Positions 1 to 8,849 of a stretch of DNA of 64,000 nucleotides are shown here, in pieces. The number at the start of each line of letters is the position of its first letter. The first letter of the stretch is position 1. The notes beneath the pieces are model-generated. The model had not been told where the DNA came from and searched no databases. It saw only the letters and a list, made by a program, of their open reading frames with translations. The stretch is from an uncultured Bacilli bacterium (lineage in GTDB: Bacteria; Bacillota_I; Bacilli_A; RF39; UBA660). The stretch lies in NCBI GenBank assembly GCA_910589375.1, contig CAJUTK010000001.1, positions 248,001-312,000 of the forward strand, read 5' to 3'. The translations under genes were made by a program, and so were the position numbers.

Positions 1-6
1 GCTAAA

Positions 7-2685
7 ATGAATTGCTATATTGGAATGTTTGAACATTTTGATCAAAATATTACACAATATATAGAAACGCAAAGACGTAATTATTCGGCTGAGTATGTAA
101 AAAGTTTTTACGGGGATTTATCAAAAGAAGCTCGTGAATTTGCAGATTTTACTGCTAAAGTTTATCTTTTATTATTACAGAAAATGAAGGATAATAAGCA
201 TAATTCTAAATTGTTATTTGCAGAGGATGATGCAGATACTTTAGCGCTTTTAATAGCTACTTATTATTTTGATGGCGATGTTAGCGAATTCTTTAAAGAT
301 TATGGTATTACTTTAGATAAATTACTTGCTCTTTTAAATATAACTCTAACAAAAGATGAGATAGAAGCAGTAGAATTAAATCAAAAAGTATTAGTGGACC
401 GTTATAGAAGATTCTTTTATGAAGGTGTTAATAGAGGTAAGGGTGCAAAAAGTCTTACCATTAATGACATTGCTCATAATCTTTGTAATAGAAACTTTAA
501 TCGTAGTATAATTATGGAATCTATTTTCTCTGAATTAACAGATGAAATGGATTTAGAAAGTGATTTTTTAGGACAGTTACAAACACACTTAGAGCAAAAA
601 GAACAAAACCGTAAAATGAAATTAACACAAAGATTATTCCGTGATATGCCTGTTGAAACAGTAGAAATTTTAGAGAATTCTTCTAGAGTACATACCTATT
701 TATTAAAGCAGTTAAAAGGTTGGTCAGAAGAAGATATAAAATCCTTATCTTTATTGTTAGGAACTTTATTATCTTCTAATACAGATGCGAAAGCTTATTT
801 ACAATATTTAGGATTTAGTGTATCTAGTGTTAGCTCTTATTTAAAAATTAATAGTAATGGTCTATTAAATTTCCCTATTGATATAGATTTATTATCTAAA
901 GAATATGGAAACTATATTTTTGGTGGAAATAATAAAGATAAAAAAAGAGAAGAATTATCTCCTTCTGCACTTGCTAAAAATATTTTTGCAAAAGAAATTA
1001 ATAATAGTGTTGCCATTAGTAAATTTTTAGCGCATTTTAACCAAAGCTATAGTGAGTATTCAAATTTTGATGAAAACTATCAAGTGTACTTAGAAAAAAC
1101 GAAAGAAAGAAAACGAAAAGAAGAAGCAGAACAAGTTATTCGTTCTTACTCTTCGGCAGATTCTTATTTATTCAATGTATTTAAAATTTATCAAAGATTA
1201 AAAGTAGAGTTAGAAGAAGGAAGAATTCGTACAACTCTTATAACAGATGAAGATGATATTAAAGAGTTAAGTATGCTTCTTGGAATACTTTATGGTTCTA
1301 ATTCTTCAAATAAATTTTTTGCTAAAAATAATATAACATTAGAGGCTGTTTTAAAAGCTTGTAATCTTTCTGATTGTGATTTATTAAAAAATCTATATCA
1401 TGCTAACATAGACTTTTTAGAAGGAAAAGAAGCGTTTGGTAAATACTTAGAAAAAGATTCTCCTAATTATAGAGGAAGAAGAACAGAAGATGACTTTGCT
1501 AAAAGAATTTTTGATACAAGTATTAATGAAAGTATGCTTTTAGAGAATTTAGCGGTACAATTAGGTGCTAACTATGACATATTAAAAGAAGAAGTAGAAA
1601 CAGGAAAAGATTATGAATTATCGCTTACTATAGATGATAGAATTGCTTTATTATCAGGAGAAGCAGTAGATACTTTAGATTTAAGTGATATTAAAAGTGT
1701 ATTGCATTTTGGTAATTCTTTATCTGTCCATTCTAAATATATTCATGATGAACTTCCAAAATTAATGTTAAGCGATGTACATCAAGCTTCTATTGATACT
1801 ATTAATGGTATTATTAATAGGGTTTGTGAAAAGGAAGAAAATCAAGTATCACAAAAGAAAGGTTGGTTTGCTAGGTTATTCTCTGTTTCTGTAGATGAAC
1901 CTTCTTCACCAAAGTATGTATTAAATCCAGGAGCAGTAGAAGAATTAAAAGTAGCTATCGATACGAACATTTCTACTTTATCAAAGGAATTATTAGGATA
2001 TGATGCTATTCGTAAATATATTGAAGTCTATAGAAGAAAAAATAGAACTCATTATATGGTAGCAACTGATACAGCTGCTAAAATTCAAGAAGAATTAGGA
2101 ACTTTAGACCCACATAAAGATGAAGAATATGAAAGATTCTTAACAGCAAGTTCTAGACTTCAAATTATGACAGACAAGTCTAATCGTTTTGCAACTACGA
2201 ATCATTTAATGCAACAAGAATTATTAAAAGTAAATCAAGCTATTGTTAATCATTTTATTACGATTAATGCACTTGAAATGGCAAGAGATGATTTACTTCC
2301 TTTAGTGGGTTCAGAGTTAGCACTAGGACAGGGTAGAAATACAGAAAATCAATCTTTAGAATTATCTCAAAATGTTATGCAATTATTCCAATCTCTATTA
2401 GATAGAAATGTGGATAGTGCTGTAGAGAATATGGAACAACTTAGACGTTCTAATTTATCTTCTGGAATATTTGAATCTTTAAATAGAGATATTCAGGTAT
2501 ATTTACAAGGTTTAAATCAGGCAGGTCATATAGAAGAGCGTATAGAAAGTTTAGATATTGATCAAGTAAGTGTAGAAGCTCCACAAGCACCAGGATTACC
2601 AAATATGGGAGCTATTAATTTAACACTTACTTCAGATATACCAAAACAAAAAGCTTTAGGAACTATGCCAACTACAAAACAATAG
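7..2685 (+). CDS. Large helical repeat protein of unknown function, possibly 5' partial
   Basis: An 892-residue protein, rich in Leu, Lys, Glu and Asn, with no signal peptide or clear membrane span, so probably cytoplasmic. Three imperfect repeats are visible. Each has a segment ending in a Gly-Ile/Phe-Thr/Ser-Leu type helix turn (about residues 74-113, 241-281 and 414-453), followed by a second helical segment (about 149-178, 318-346 and 491-520). The layout recalls tandem Clp-N-like helical repeats, but the similarity is weak. Residues about 640-850 form a long helical region loosely like TelA/KlaA proteins. The frame is open to the left edge and no ribosome-binding site is visible before position 7, so the true start may lie outside the window. 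Function is not recognised. Confidence 0.7.
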   Translation: MNCYIGMFEHFDQNITQYIETQRRNYSAEYVKSFYGDLSKEAREFADFTAKVYLLLLQKMKDNKHNSKLLFAEDDADTLALLIATYYFDGDVSEFFKDYGITLDKLLALLNITLTKDEIEAVELNQKVLVDRYRRFFYEGVNRGKGAKSLTINDIAHNLCNRNFNRSIIMESIFSELTDEMDLESDFLGQLQTHLEQKEQNRKMKLTQRLFRDMPVETVEILENSSRVHTYLLKQLKGWSEEDIKSLSLLLGTLLSSNTDAKAYLQYLGFSVSSVSSYLKINSNGLLNFPIDIDLLSKEYGNYIFGGNNKDKKREELSPSALAKNIFAKEINNSVAISKFLAHFNQSYSEYSNFDENYQVYLEKTKERKRKEEAEQVIRSYSSADSYLFNVFKIYQRLKVELEEGRIRTTLITDEDDIKELSMLLGILYGSNSSNKFFAKNNITLEAVLKACNLSDCDLLKNLYHANIDFLEGKEAFGKYLEKDSPNYRGRRTEDDFAKRIFDTSINESMLLENLAVQLGANYDILKEEVETGKDYELSLTIDDRIALLSGEAVDTLDLSDIKSVLHFGNSLSVHSKYIHDELPKLMLSDVHQASIDTINGIINRVCEKEENQVSQKKGWFARLFSVSVDEPSSPKYVLNPGAVEELKVAIDTNISTLSKELLGYDAIRKYIEVYRRKNRTHYMVATDTAAKIQEELGTLDPHKDEEYERFLTASSRLQIMTDKSNRFATTNHLMQQELLKVNQAIVNHFITINALEMARDDLLPLVGSELALGQGRNTENQSLELSQNVMQLFQSLLDRNVDSAVENMEQLRRSNLSSGIFESLNRDIQVYLQGLNQAGHIEERIESLDIDQVSVEAPQAPGLPNMGAINLTLTSDIPKQKALGTMPTTKQ

Positions 2686-2706
2686 AAAATTTCTATTGTT
2701 TTTTGA
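2676..2706 (+). terminator. Rho-independent terminator
   Basis: A 12-bp perfect stem (2676-2687 with 2691-2702) and 3-nt loop, followed by T residues. It overlaps the stop codon of the upstream repeat protein. Confidence 0.85.
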
Positions 2707-2730
2707 TATAATAAAAAATAGGTGAAATAG

Positions 2731-3240
2731 ATGGATAATAGAAGTAATAAATTTGTTTTTGTTCCTTTCTGTTTAATGGCACAAGCTTATCAGGCACAAG
2801 GAATTGTAAAATATGAGTGGAAATCTGCTATTAAACCCTTTATGCAGCTATTATTAGATAATGACATTAATATTATTCAGATGCCTTGTGCAGAAAGTAC
2901 TTTTAATCATTCTCTTATTAGAGAGCCTAAGGGAATTAGTAAATATGATACGGAGGAATTTAATAGTCATTGTGAATCATTAGCAAATAAGGTAGCAGAA
3001 GAAGTTCAAGAATTGATTCAATGCGATTATCAAGTTTTAGCCATCCTAGGAATAGAACAGTCTCCAACTTGTTGTGTGAACTATATTTATACAAATAAAG
3101 GAATGGAAAATAGAAAAGGTTTGTATATGGAAAAATTATATGATAAAATAAAAAACTTAGAAGTACCCATTATAGGAATTAATCGTAAATATATTAAAAA
3201 GTCATTAGCGCAATTAGAAGCATTATTGACAGAAAAATAA
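2731..3240 (+). CDS. TudS-related (DUF523-like) putative desulfidase, CD3072-like
   Basis: A 169-residue soluble protein. The family pattern is a Met-Pro-Cys-Ala-Glu segment near residues 52-56, a Tyr-Asp...Cys segment near residues 72-82, and a Glu-Gln-Ser-Pro-Thr-Cys-Cys-Val-Asn motif near residues 110-118. These cysteines match the cluster-binding and active-site positions of TudS-related proteins, which in characterised members remove sulfur from thiouracil using a [4Fe-4S] cluster. The substrate of this branch is inferred, not shown. The start has an AGGTGA site 6 nt upstream, and a TATAAT box lies at about 2705-2710, so it is probably monocistronic. No C-terminal DUF1722 domain is present. 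Confidence 0.65.
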   Translation: MDNRSNKFVFVPFCLMAQAYQAQGIVKYEWKSAIKPFMQLLLDNDINIIQMPCAESTFNHSLIREPKGISKYDTEEFNSHCESLANKVAEEVQELIQCDYQVLAILGIEQSPTCCVNYIYTNKGMENRKGLYMEKLYDKIKNLEVPIIGINRKYIKKSLAQLEALLTEK

Positions 3241-3301
3241 TTCTACAAAATGTAGAGAAAAAAATGAAAAAGGGTATGGTATACTTTAGTTGGTGATGAG
3301 T

Positions 3302-4045
3302 ATGAGTATCGGAACAAGAATTAGAGAATTAAGAAAGAAGAATCATTTAACACAATTAGAACTCTCTAGCCTTTTATATGTAACGGATAAAACCGTATCT
3401 AGTTGGGAATCGGATAGAACAGAGCCTAGTTTAGAAACGCTAATACAATTAAGTGAAGTATTAGACTCATCTGTATCTTATTTACTATATGGAGATATAG
3501 AAAAGCTAGATATTGAAACAGAAGTTAAAATTAAATTGACAGAGCAAGAATTTAAACATTTAGATTTACTTTTAAAAAAAGAAGCTGATTATTTAAAGGA
3601 GATTCGTCATGTAGATACCTATTATTCTCCAAAACATAATTCTTTTTTAAATCAAGATAAAATTGTTGATTGGTTGCGTATTGGAGAACGTGGTGGTAAA
3701 AAAATTCTTAATTATAAACATTGGTATGATGTTCATTGTGACGAATATGAAGTAGAAATTAATGATTCTACTAATTTGGATAAAATTTTTAATGCTTTAC
3801 AATTAGAAAAAGTAGCAATTGTAGATAAGATAAGAAAAACTTATTTTTACCAAGATAAATATGAGTTTGCCTTAGATAAAGTAAAAGATTTAGGATATTT
3901 TGTAGAAATAGAAATCAAGAATTACCAATTTTCTGTTATGGAAGAATACGATGCGCTTTTAAAGGTGGCTAAATCATTTCAGTTAAATTTAGATCACATA
4001 GATAGAAAAGGGTATCCCTATGATTTGATAGAGAAAGCTTCTTAG
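3302..4045 (+). CDS. XRE-family HTH regulator fused to a CYTH domain
   Basis: A 247-residue two-domain protein. Residues 1-62 are a classic XRE helix-turn-helix (Gly-Thr-Arg-Ile-Arg-Glu-Leu-Arg start, Leu-Thr-Gln, Ser-Ser-Trp-Glu recognition helix). From residue 72 a CYTH domain begins with the ExExK signature (E72, E74, K76) and continues with alternating charged strands (Trp-Leu-Arg-Ile, Lys-His-Trp-Tyr, Glu-Tyr-Glu-Val-Glu) ending near residue 208. CYTH domains in known enzymes (CyaB adenylyl cyclase, thiamine triphosphatase) form a tunnel that binds triphosphates with divalent metal. The fusion suggests a repressor that senses a phosphorylated ligand (inference). ATG at 3302 is chosen because GGTGA at 3292-3296 sits 5 nt upstream; alternative upstream TTG/GTG codons overlap that site. 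Confidence 0.8.
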   Translation: MSIGTRIRELRKKNHLTQLELSSLLYVTDKTVSSWESDRTEPSLETLIQLSEVLDSSVSYLLYGDIEKLDIETEVKIKLTEQEFKHLDLLLKKEADYLKEIRHVDTYYSPKHNSFLNQDKIVDWLRIGERGGKKILNYKHWYDVHCDEYEVEINDSTNLDKIFNALQLEKVAIVDKIRKTYFYQDKYEFALDKVKDLGYFVEIEIKNYQFSVMEEYDALLKVAKSFQLNLDHIDRKGYPYDLIEKAS

Positions 4046-4057
4046 AAGCTTTTTTTA
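4034..4057 (+). terminator. Rho-independent terminator
   Basis: An 8-bp stem (4034-4041 with 4045-4052), loop TTA, then a run of T. It overlaps the stop codon of the XRE-CYTH gene. Confidence 0.85.
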
Positions 4058-4099
4058 TTTTCTTTTTTGTGCTATTATATAGCTGTTAGAAGGGGTAAT

Positions 4100-4630
4100 A
4101 TGGATAACTCTAAACTATATTTAAGAAAAATATATAGAGAAAAAAGAAAAAATATAGAGAATAAGGAAGAAAAAGATAGACTTATTTATGAAAAAGTAAT
4201 AGCCCATCCAAAAGTATTATCCTCAAATACAATACTACTTTACTATTCAAAGGAAGAAGAAATTAATACCATACCTTTAATAGAATACTTTCTTTCTATA
4301 GGAAAAACAGTAGCGCTTCCTAAGACTAAAGAAAAAATAATACAATTTTATGTAATGAAAGGTCTAAATGATAAAAAGTTGGGGAAATATAATATTTTTG
4401 AGCCAGTCAGTAACCATCTTATTACAGACTTTTCTAATAGTGTTTGTATTGTTCCAGGTATTTGTTTTGACTCTAATCTTTTTAGAGTAGGGTATGGTGG
4501 CGGATATTACGATAGGTTTTTAAATAGTTATACAGGTTGTTCTATAGGTCTTACTTATCGTGATTGTTTAGTAGATAGAATTAAGGTAGACAATTATGAT
4601 AAAAAAGTAGACTTTCTAATAACAGATTAG
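4100..4630 (+). CDS. 5-formyltetrahydrofolate cyclo-ligase
   Basis: Converts 5-formyl-THF to 5,10-methenyl-THF with ATP, returning a stored folate form to one-carbon metabolism in the cytoplasm. The 176-residue length is typical. Family marks are the basic N-terminal Lys-Leu-Tyr-Leu-Arg-Lys helix, the Leu-Leu-Tyr-Tyr-Ser strand with Glu-Glu-Glu-Ile-Asn after it, the Val-Ala-Leu-Pro-Lys segment, and the C-terminal Gly-Tyr-Gly-Gly-Gly-Tyr-Tyr-Asp-Arg-Phe motif that binds the phosphate. The ATG at 4100 follows AGGGG at 4091-4095. An earlier in-frame ATG at 4067 lies inside the promoter-like TGCTATTAT region and has no ribosome-binding site. Confidence 0.93.
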   Translation: MDNSKLYLRKIYREKRKNIENKEEKDRLIYEKVIAHPKVLSSNTILLYYSKEEEINTIPLIEYFLSIGKTVALPKTKEKIIQFYVMKGLNDKKLGKYNIFEPVSNHLITDFSNSVCIVPGICFDSNLFRVGYGGGYYDRFLNSYTGCSIGLTYRDCLVDRIKVDNYDKKVDFLITD

Positions 4631-4716
4631 GAAGGTAAAATAGTACAAGTTTAGAGGAACTACTACAAAAAACAAGGAAATTTTAGTATAATAATAGCTA
4701 GTTAGGAGTTGTTCTT

Positions 4717-5331
4717 GTGAAAAGATATAAACAAAATGAGATAGAAGAATTAGCAAGTATATTAAAAAATGACGGAGTAATTAGTGTTCCAACAGATACA
4801 GTTTATGGAATATGTGCTCGTATTCATTCTAAAAAGGCTTATGATAAGCTAGTAGAAGTTAAGAATAGGCCTGCAAATAAATCTTTTCCTGTCATGTGTT
4901 TAAATGAGGAACAAATAAAAAGTGTCGCTATTGTAAGTGTTGAGGCAGAAAAATTAATTCGGGCTTTTATGCCAGGTCCAATTACATTAGTTCTCCCTAA
5001 GAAGTTAGAAGCATTTTCTTATATTAATAATGCAGGGGAGAGAATTAGTGATGAATTAGCAGTTCGGATGGCTCCTTTAACAGTATTAGAAGAAATATTA
5101 GAGAAAACAGGAAGCCCACTATTTTTAACTAGTGCGAATATAAGTGGCGGAGAAGTATGTAAAAGTTTAGAAGAGATAGAGAATACTTGTCCAGGATTAG
5201 ATGGAATTCTAGAGGGTGAAATATCCTTTGGAAAAGCAAGTACTATAGTAGACTGTACTTCAGAGGAAATAAAAATACAAAGGCATGGTCCTATTTCAGA
5301 AGAAGAAATAAGAAAAGTATTAGGTAAATAA
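4717..5331 (+). CDS. tsaC: L-threonylcarbamoyladenylate synthase (TsaC/Sua5/YwlC type)
   Basis: First enzyme of t6A synthesis: makes threonylcarbamoyl-AMP from threonine, bicarbonate and ATP for tRNA modification at A37. The 204-residue protein contains only the YrdC domain, with no Sua5 C-terminal domain. Marks are Pro-Thr-Asp-Thr-Val-Tyr-Gly at residues 24-30, Lys-Asn-Arg-Pro, Pro-Gly-Pro-Ile-Thr-Leu-Val-Leu and Ser-Ala-Asn-Ile-Ser-Gly. The GTG start at 4717 is supported by TAGGAG at 4703-4708. It is followed after 16 nt by tsaB and then tsaD, a t6A operon. TsaE is not in the window. Confidence 0.93.
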   Translation: MKRYKQNEIEELASILKNDGVISVPTDTVYGICARIHSKKAYDKLVEVKNRPANKSFPVMCLNEEQIKSVAIVSVEAEKLIRAFMPGPITLVLPKKLEAFSYINNAGERISDELAVRMAPLTVLEEILEKTGSPLFLTSANISGGEVCKSLEEIENTCPGLDGILEGEISFGKASTIVDCTSEEIKIQRHGPISEEEIRKVLGK

Positions 5332-5347
5332 AGGATAAGGTGATAGT

Positions 5348-5974
5348 ATGAAATCATTATTTATAAATACATCAACAGATAAAATGGTAGTAGCAATTGT
5401 TGTAGATGATAAAGTAGAATATTTATGTAAAGAAAATAGAGGAAGGGATTTGTCTGTTAGTTTAATGCCTACGATTGAAGAAGCTTTTTCTAAAACGAAT
5501 CAAAAACCAAATGATATTGACACCATATTTGTAGCGAATGGTCCAGGTTCATTTACAGGTATTAGAATGGGTGTTACTGTAGCAAAAACTATGGCTTGGG
5601 GATTACATTTAAAGGTAGTACCATTATCTAGCTTAGAACTTATGGCTTCTACGAATACAGAGAAAGAATATGTTGTACCATTAATTGATGCTAGAAGAGG
5701 GTATGTTTTTGCAGGGATCTATGATCATAATTTGAATGTTATCAAAGAAGATTCGTATATTTCTTTAGAAGATTTGAGAAATGAAATAGGTGAAAAAGAA
5801 GTTCTTTATGTATCAGAAGATCAGTTTGCTTTTGAAGTAGCAGAGTCAGATTATGACATATTAAAAATAATTTCTAAACATAAAAATGATGAAGGAATCA
5901 ATCCCCACCAGTTAAAACCTAATTATTTAAAAATGACAGAAGCTGAAGAAAAACATAATGAAGGTGGTAAGTAG
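5348..5974 (+). CDS. tsaB: tRNA threonylcarbamoyladenosine biosynthesis protein TsaB
   Basis: Non-catalytic ASKHA-fold partner of TsaD in the TsaB-TsaD-TsaE complex that transfers the threonylcarbamoyl group to tRNA A37. A 208-residue protein with the N-terminal phosphate-loop-like strand (Leu-Phe-Ile-Asn-Thr-Ser-Thr) and the family motif Gly-Pro-Gly-Ser-Phe-Thr-Gly-Ile-Arg-Met-Gly near residue 66. It lies 16 nt after tsaC and ends 1 nt before the tsaD start, so the two are translationally coupled. Confidence 0.92.
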   Translation: MKSLFINTSTDKMVVAIVVDDKVEYLCKENRGRDLSVSLMPTIEEAFSKTNQKPNDIDTIFVANGPGSFTGIRMGVTVAKTMAWGLHLKVVPLSSLELMASTNTEKEYVVPLIDARRGYVFAGIYDHNLNVIKEDSYISLEDLRNEIGEKEVLYVSEDQFAFEVAESDYDILKIISKHKNDEGINPHQLKPNYLKMTEAEEKHNEGGK

Positions 5975-5975
5975 T

Positions 5976-6977
5976 ATGAATACATATATTTTAGCTATTG
6001 AATCTAGTTGTGATGAGACTAGTGTTTCTATAATTAAAAATGGTGCTGAAGAGATTTCAACTGTTGTGTTATCGCAGATGGATACTCATGCTAGTTATGG
6101 TGGAGTAGTTCCAGAGATAGCTAGCCGTATGCATGTAGAAAATATAACAATGGTTATTGAGGAATGTTTAAATAAAGCTTCTATGACTATGGATAGTATA
6201 GACGCTATTGCTGTTACTTATGGTCCAGGATTAATTGGTTCTTTACTAATAGGGCTAATGGCTGCCAAAACATTAGCGTTTATCTATCATAAACCATTAA
6301 TACCAGTTCATCATCATGCGGGACATATCTATGCTAATAATTTAGTAAAAGAAATGGAATTTCCATTAATTGCTTTAGTAGTATCTGGTGGTCATACAGA
6401 ATTAGTATATATGAAAGAACATTATTCTTTTGAAGTAATTGGAACTACTTTAGATGATGCTGTTGGAGAAGCTTATGATAAAGTAGCTAGAGTTATTGAT
6501 TTGCCTTATCCAGGAGGACCAAATATTGATAAACTTGCGAAAGAAGGAGTAGCTAGTTATACTTTACCTAGACCATTAGATGATGATAGTTTTAATTTTA
6601 GTTTTAGTGGTTTAAAAAGCGCGGTTATCAATTTAGTTCATAATGAAATACAAAGAGGAAATGAAATAAGAAAAGCAGATTTAGCGCGTTCTTTTGGAGA
6701 TACAGCAGTAGATATTTTATCAAAAAAAACAATGCACGCTTTAAAGAAGTATGATGTTAAAAATTTAGTGGTAGCGGGTGGTGTATCAGCTAACAGATGG
6801 TTACGCAATAGGCTAACAGAAGAGTGTGAAAAAGAGGGTATTAATTTAATTATTCCTGAAATGAAATATTGCACAGATAATGCTGCTATGATAGGGGCAG
6901 CTGGATACTTTGCCTATAAGTTAGGAAGAAGAGCGGTCTTAAGTCTTAATGCCAAAGCAACAGAACCTTTAAAATAA
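5976..6977 (+). CDS. tsaD: tRNA N6-threonylcarbamoyladenosine transferase TsaD
   Basis: Catalytic subunit for t6A37 formation on ANN-decoding tRNAs. The 333-residue length is typical. Visible marks are Ala-Ile-Glu-Ser-Ser-Cys-Asp-Glu-Thr-Ser at the N-terminus, the metal-binding His-His-His-Ala-Gly-His segment near residue 108, the Val-Ser-Gly-Gly-His-Thr-Glu nucleotide loop, and Gly-Gly-Val-Ser-Ala-Asn near residue 268. The ATG at 5976 follows AAGGTGG at 5961-5967. An upstream in-frame start at 5958 overlaps tsaB and lacks its own site. Confidence 0.95.
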   Translation: MNTYILAIESSCDETSVSIIKNGAEEISTVVLSQMDTHASYGGVVPEIASRMHVENITMVIEECLNKASMTMDSIDAIAVTYGPGLIGSLLIGLMAAKTLAFIYHKPLIPVHHHAGHIYANNLVKEMEFPLIALVVSGGHTELVYMKEHYSFEVIGTTLDDAVGEAYDKVARVIDLPYPGGPNIDKLAKEGVASYTLPRPLDDDSFNFSFSGLKSAVINLVHNEIQRGNEIRKADLARSFGDTAVDILSKKTMHALKKYDVKNLVVAGGVSANRWLRNRLTEECEKEGINLIIPEMKYCTDNAAMIGAAGYFAYKLGRRAVLSLNAKATEPLK

Positions 6978-7002
6978 GAAGAAAGAAAATTCTTCTTTTT
7001 TT
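6976..7002 (+). terminator. Rho-independent terminator of the tsaC-tsaB-tsaD operon
   Basis: An 8-bp stem (6976-6983 with 6990-6997), 6-nt loop and T run, directly at the tsaD stop. Confidence 0.85.
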
Positions 7003-7072
7003 ATAAAATCTTATTAAAACCATAGAAAAACTAATAAAAAAACTATTTTGTGGCTAAAAATGATTTGAACTA

Positions 7073-7081
7073 TGCTATAAT
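7073..7081 (+). promoter_or_regulatory. Extended -10 promoter for the PH-domain gene
   Basis: TGC followed by a perfect TATAAT (7076-7081). No good -35 lies at 16-18 bp, which fits an extended -10 promoter. The start codon follows 16 nt after the box, so the 5' leader would be very short. Confidence 0.5.
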
Positions 7082-7097
7082 GAAGTTAGGTGGTAGT

Positions 7098-7553
7098 ATG
7101 TTTTACGTAAAATACAAGGAGTTAACAAAGCAATTTAATTTTTCAAATGCATTAAATAGAGAGGATCTTCCTGGCTATATTAAGCATTATATTTTAGATG
7201 ATGAACAAGTGTTAGTAGTTTATAAGACAGAAAGAGATCATGGTGTTTTTACAGATAGAAAAATAGTGCTATTTGATAGTTTTAGAAAGTCTGGTGGTCA
7301 AAAACAAATTTGTACCATACCTTATAACTCTATAGCTACAATTACTGTAACATTTAGTCAAGATTGTGCAGATTTAAATATGGTATTACAGTGTGGAGTT
7401 CCAGTACATCTTCATTTTAATGCTACAGAGGCAGAAGATAAGGTTAGACTTCGTTTACTTTATACTTGTATTAATAGAATTATTGATGATCAAACACCTT
7501 CTAAAAGAGATATTAAAAGATTGATGAAGGATGATGTATCTTTTGAGAGATAA
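7098..7553 (+). CDS. Bacterial PH-domain-like protein
   Basis: A 151-residue soluble protein. Its centre (about residues 35-125) has the strand pattern of bacterial pleckstrin-homology proteins: Glu-Gln-Val-Leu-Val-Val-Tyr-Lys-Thr-Glu-Arg, then a Phe-Thr-Asp-Arg-Lys-Ile-Val-Leu-Phe-Asp strand, then Thr-Ile-Pro-Tyr-Asn-Ser-Ile, ending in a C-terminal helix. Such proteins have no known enzyme activity, and ligand and partner are unknown here. ATG at 7098 is chosen over one at 7050 because TAGGTGG lies just upstream of 7098 and the extended -10 lies between the two. It stands alone between two terminators. Confidence 0.65.
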   Translation: MFYVKYKELTKQFNFSNALNREDLPGYIKHYILDDEQVLVVYKTERDHGVFTDRKIVLFDSFRKSGGQKQICTIPYNSIATITVTFSQDCADLNMVLQCGVPVHLHFNATEAEDKVRLRLLYTCINRIIDDQTPSKRDIKRLMKDDVSFER

Positions 7554-7567
7554 TTTATCTCTTTTTA
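7546..7567 (+). terminator. Rho-independent terminator
   Basis: A 6-bp stem (7546-7551 with 7557-7562), loop AATTT and a short T run, overlapping the stop of the PH-domain gene. Confidence 0.7.
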
Positions 7568-7610
7568 TTTGCTTTAAAGAATGTTATAATAAATTTATTT
7601 AGGAGGCTTT

Positions 7611-8816
7611 ATGATTAAACAACAGCTTTTGTTAAAATATAAGGAAAAATATATTTGTTCTCATGAAGATATGGAGTATGATTTTATACAAGTACCAAAT
7701 TATTCTTACGTAGAATCTGTTGCTAGTGAGTGGGCTAATATTAGTATTTTTATATCTCTATTATTAAGTGGGAATATTACTAATAGATATGAATCTGTTA
7801 CTCCACATCTTCATTTTGATTGGTGTGATATTTTTTCTTTCTGTGATTTCGCATGTCTTTATCCCATTGATGAGAATGTTTGCTTATATGATATAGATGA
7901 ATTTCTAAAAACAGATAACATACAAGAAGAGATTTTTGAAAAGACATTAGAACGGTTATCCAGTAGATTAGCAGTCGTTTCTTTACAAGATTTAGAAGAA
8001 GTTCAAAAAAGATGGATAAATTATAGTCAAGAAATAGATGGCTTAGATATTCCAGAAATTCAAGAAAAACCTTATCATTTTCAATATATGCCAAGAGTAT
8101 CGCCTGACTTACTAGAACACCTAAGAAATAGGCATAATACAGCAAAAAATCACACCGCACTTTTATTGTATTCAGGGGGGAAGGATAGTACATTATCTGC
8201 TATTAGACTTCATAAAATGGGATATAATGTAGATTTTATACATTTTAATAATGGTCAAATGAGAGATTCAGATAAGCCTTATTTAACATTTAAAAGAACA
8301 TTTCAACCATTAAGGGGATATCAGTTTCCATATGAATTAAGTGATGTAGATATGAAATGGACTTTCTTAGATTATTTTTCTCCTTGGAAAGAGCAATATG
8401 GAGATATTTTGGAAAACGGTACCATTCATTCAGAAATTAGATGTTTATCTTGTAGAATGGCAATGTATACCAAAGCATTTGAGATTGCTAAAGGCGGAAA
8501 TTATAAAGTAATGGCGGAAGGCGCTAGAATTAGTCAAGGATTTATGTTGGAACAAAGGCCAATGATAGAAAGAATTAAAGAATTAGCTAGTGAATTTGGT
8601 ATTCAAATGTTATTTCCTGTATTAGAATTAGAACCAGGTCAAGAAAAGAAAGAATTAATTAAAGCTGGCTTTTCCTCTAAAAGTTGGGAGTCTAAGTGTT
8701 TGCTTGGTAGAACTGCTATGGAAAAGTCTGCTGAAGATGAGGAACAAATCCTAGAGTATTACGATAATATTTTAAAACCAAAAATATTACAAAATGTTAG
8801 GAAATCGTTAAAGTAA
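7611..8816 (+). CDS. PP-loop (adenine nucleotide alpha hydrolase-like) ATPase of unknown substrate
   Basis: A 401-residue protein. Residues about 1-180 are an N-terminal region I do not recognise. The C-terminal half carries the PP-loop motif Tyr-Ser-Gly-Gly-Lys-Asp-Ser at about 187-193, typical of enzymes that adenylate a substrate (tRNA thiolases, QueC, NAD synthetase, PAPS reductase). Later cysteines in a Cys-Leu-Ser-Cys-Arg segment (about residue 280) and a Glu-Ser-Lys-Cys-Leu segment (about residue 364) could bind metal or carry sulfur, which would suit a tRNA or base modification enzyme (inference). The start follows a GGAGG site. The next gene, a YdcF protein, starts 33 nt later and may be cotranscribed. 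Confidence 0.6.
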   Translation: MIKQQLLLKYKEKYICSHEDMEYDFIQVPNYSYVESVASEWANISIFISLLLSGNITNRYESVTPHLHFDWCDIFSFCDFACLYPIDENVCLYDIDEFLKTDNIQEEIFEKTLERLSSRLAVVSLQDLEEVQKRWINYSQEIDGLDIPEIQEKPYHFQYMPRVSPDLLEHLRNRHNTAKNHTALLLYSGGKDSTLSAIRLHKMGYNVDFIHFNNGQMRDSDKPYLTFKRTFQPLRGYQFPYELSDVDMKWTFLDYFSPWKEQYGDILENGTIHSEIRCLSCRMAMYTKAFEIAKGGNYKVMAEGARISQGFMLEQRPMIERIKELASEFGIQMLFPVLELEPGQEKKELIKAGFSSKSWESKCLLGRTAMEKSAEDEEQILEYYDNILKPKILQNVRKSLK

Positions 8817-8849
8817 TGCACAACTATGTGCATAAAAAAGGAGAATAGA

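Noticed and set aside
5019..5357. Reverse-strand frame over tsaC
   Set aside because: It is a shadow of tsaC: no ribosome-binding site, and the plus-strand product is a clear family member.
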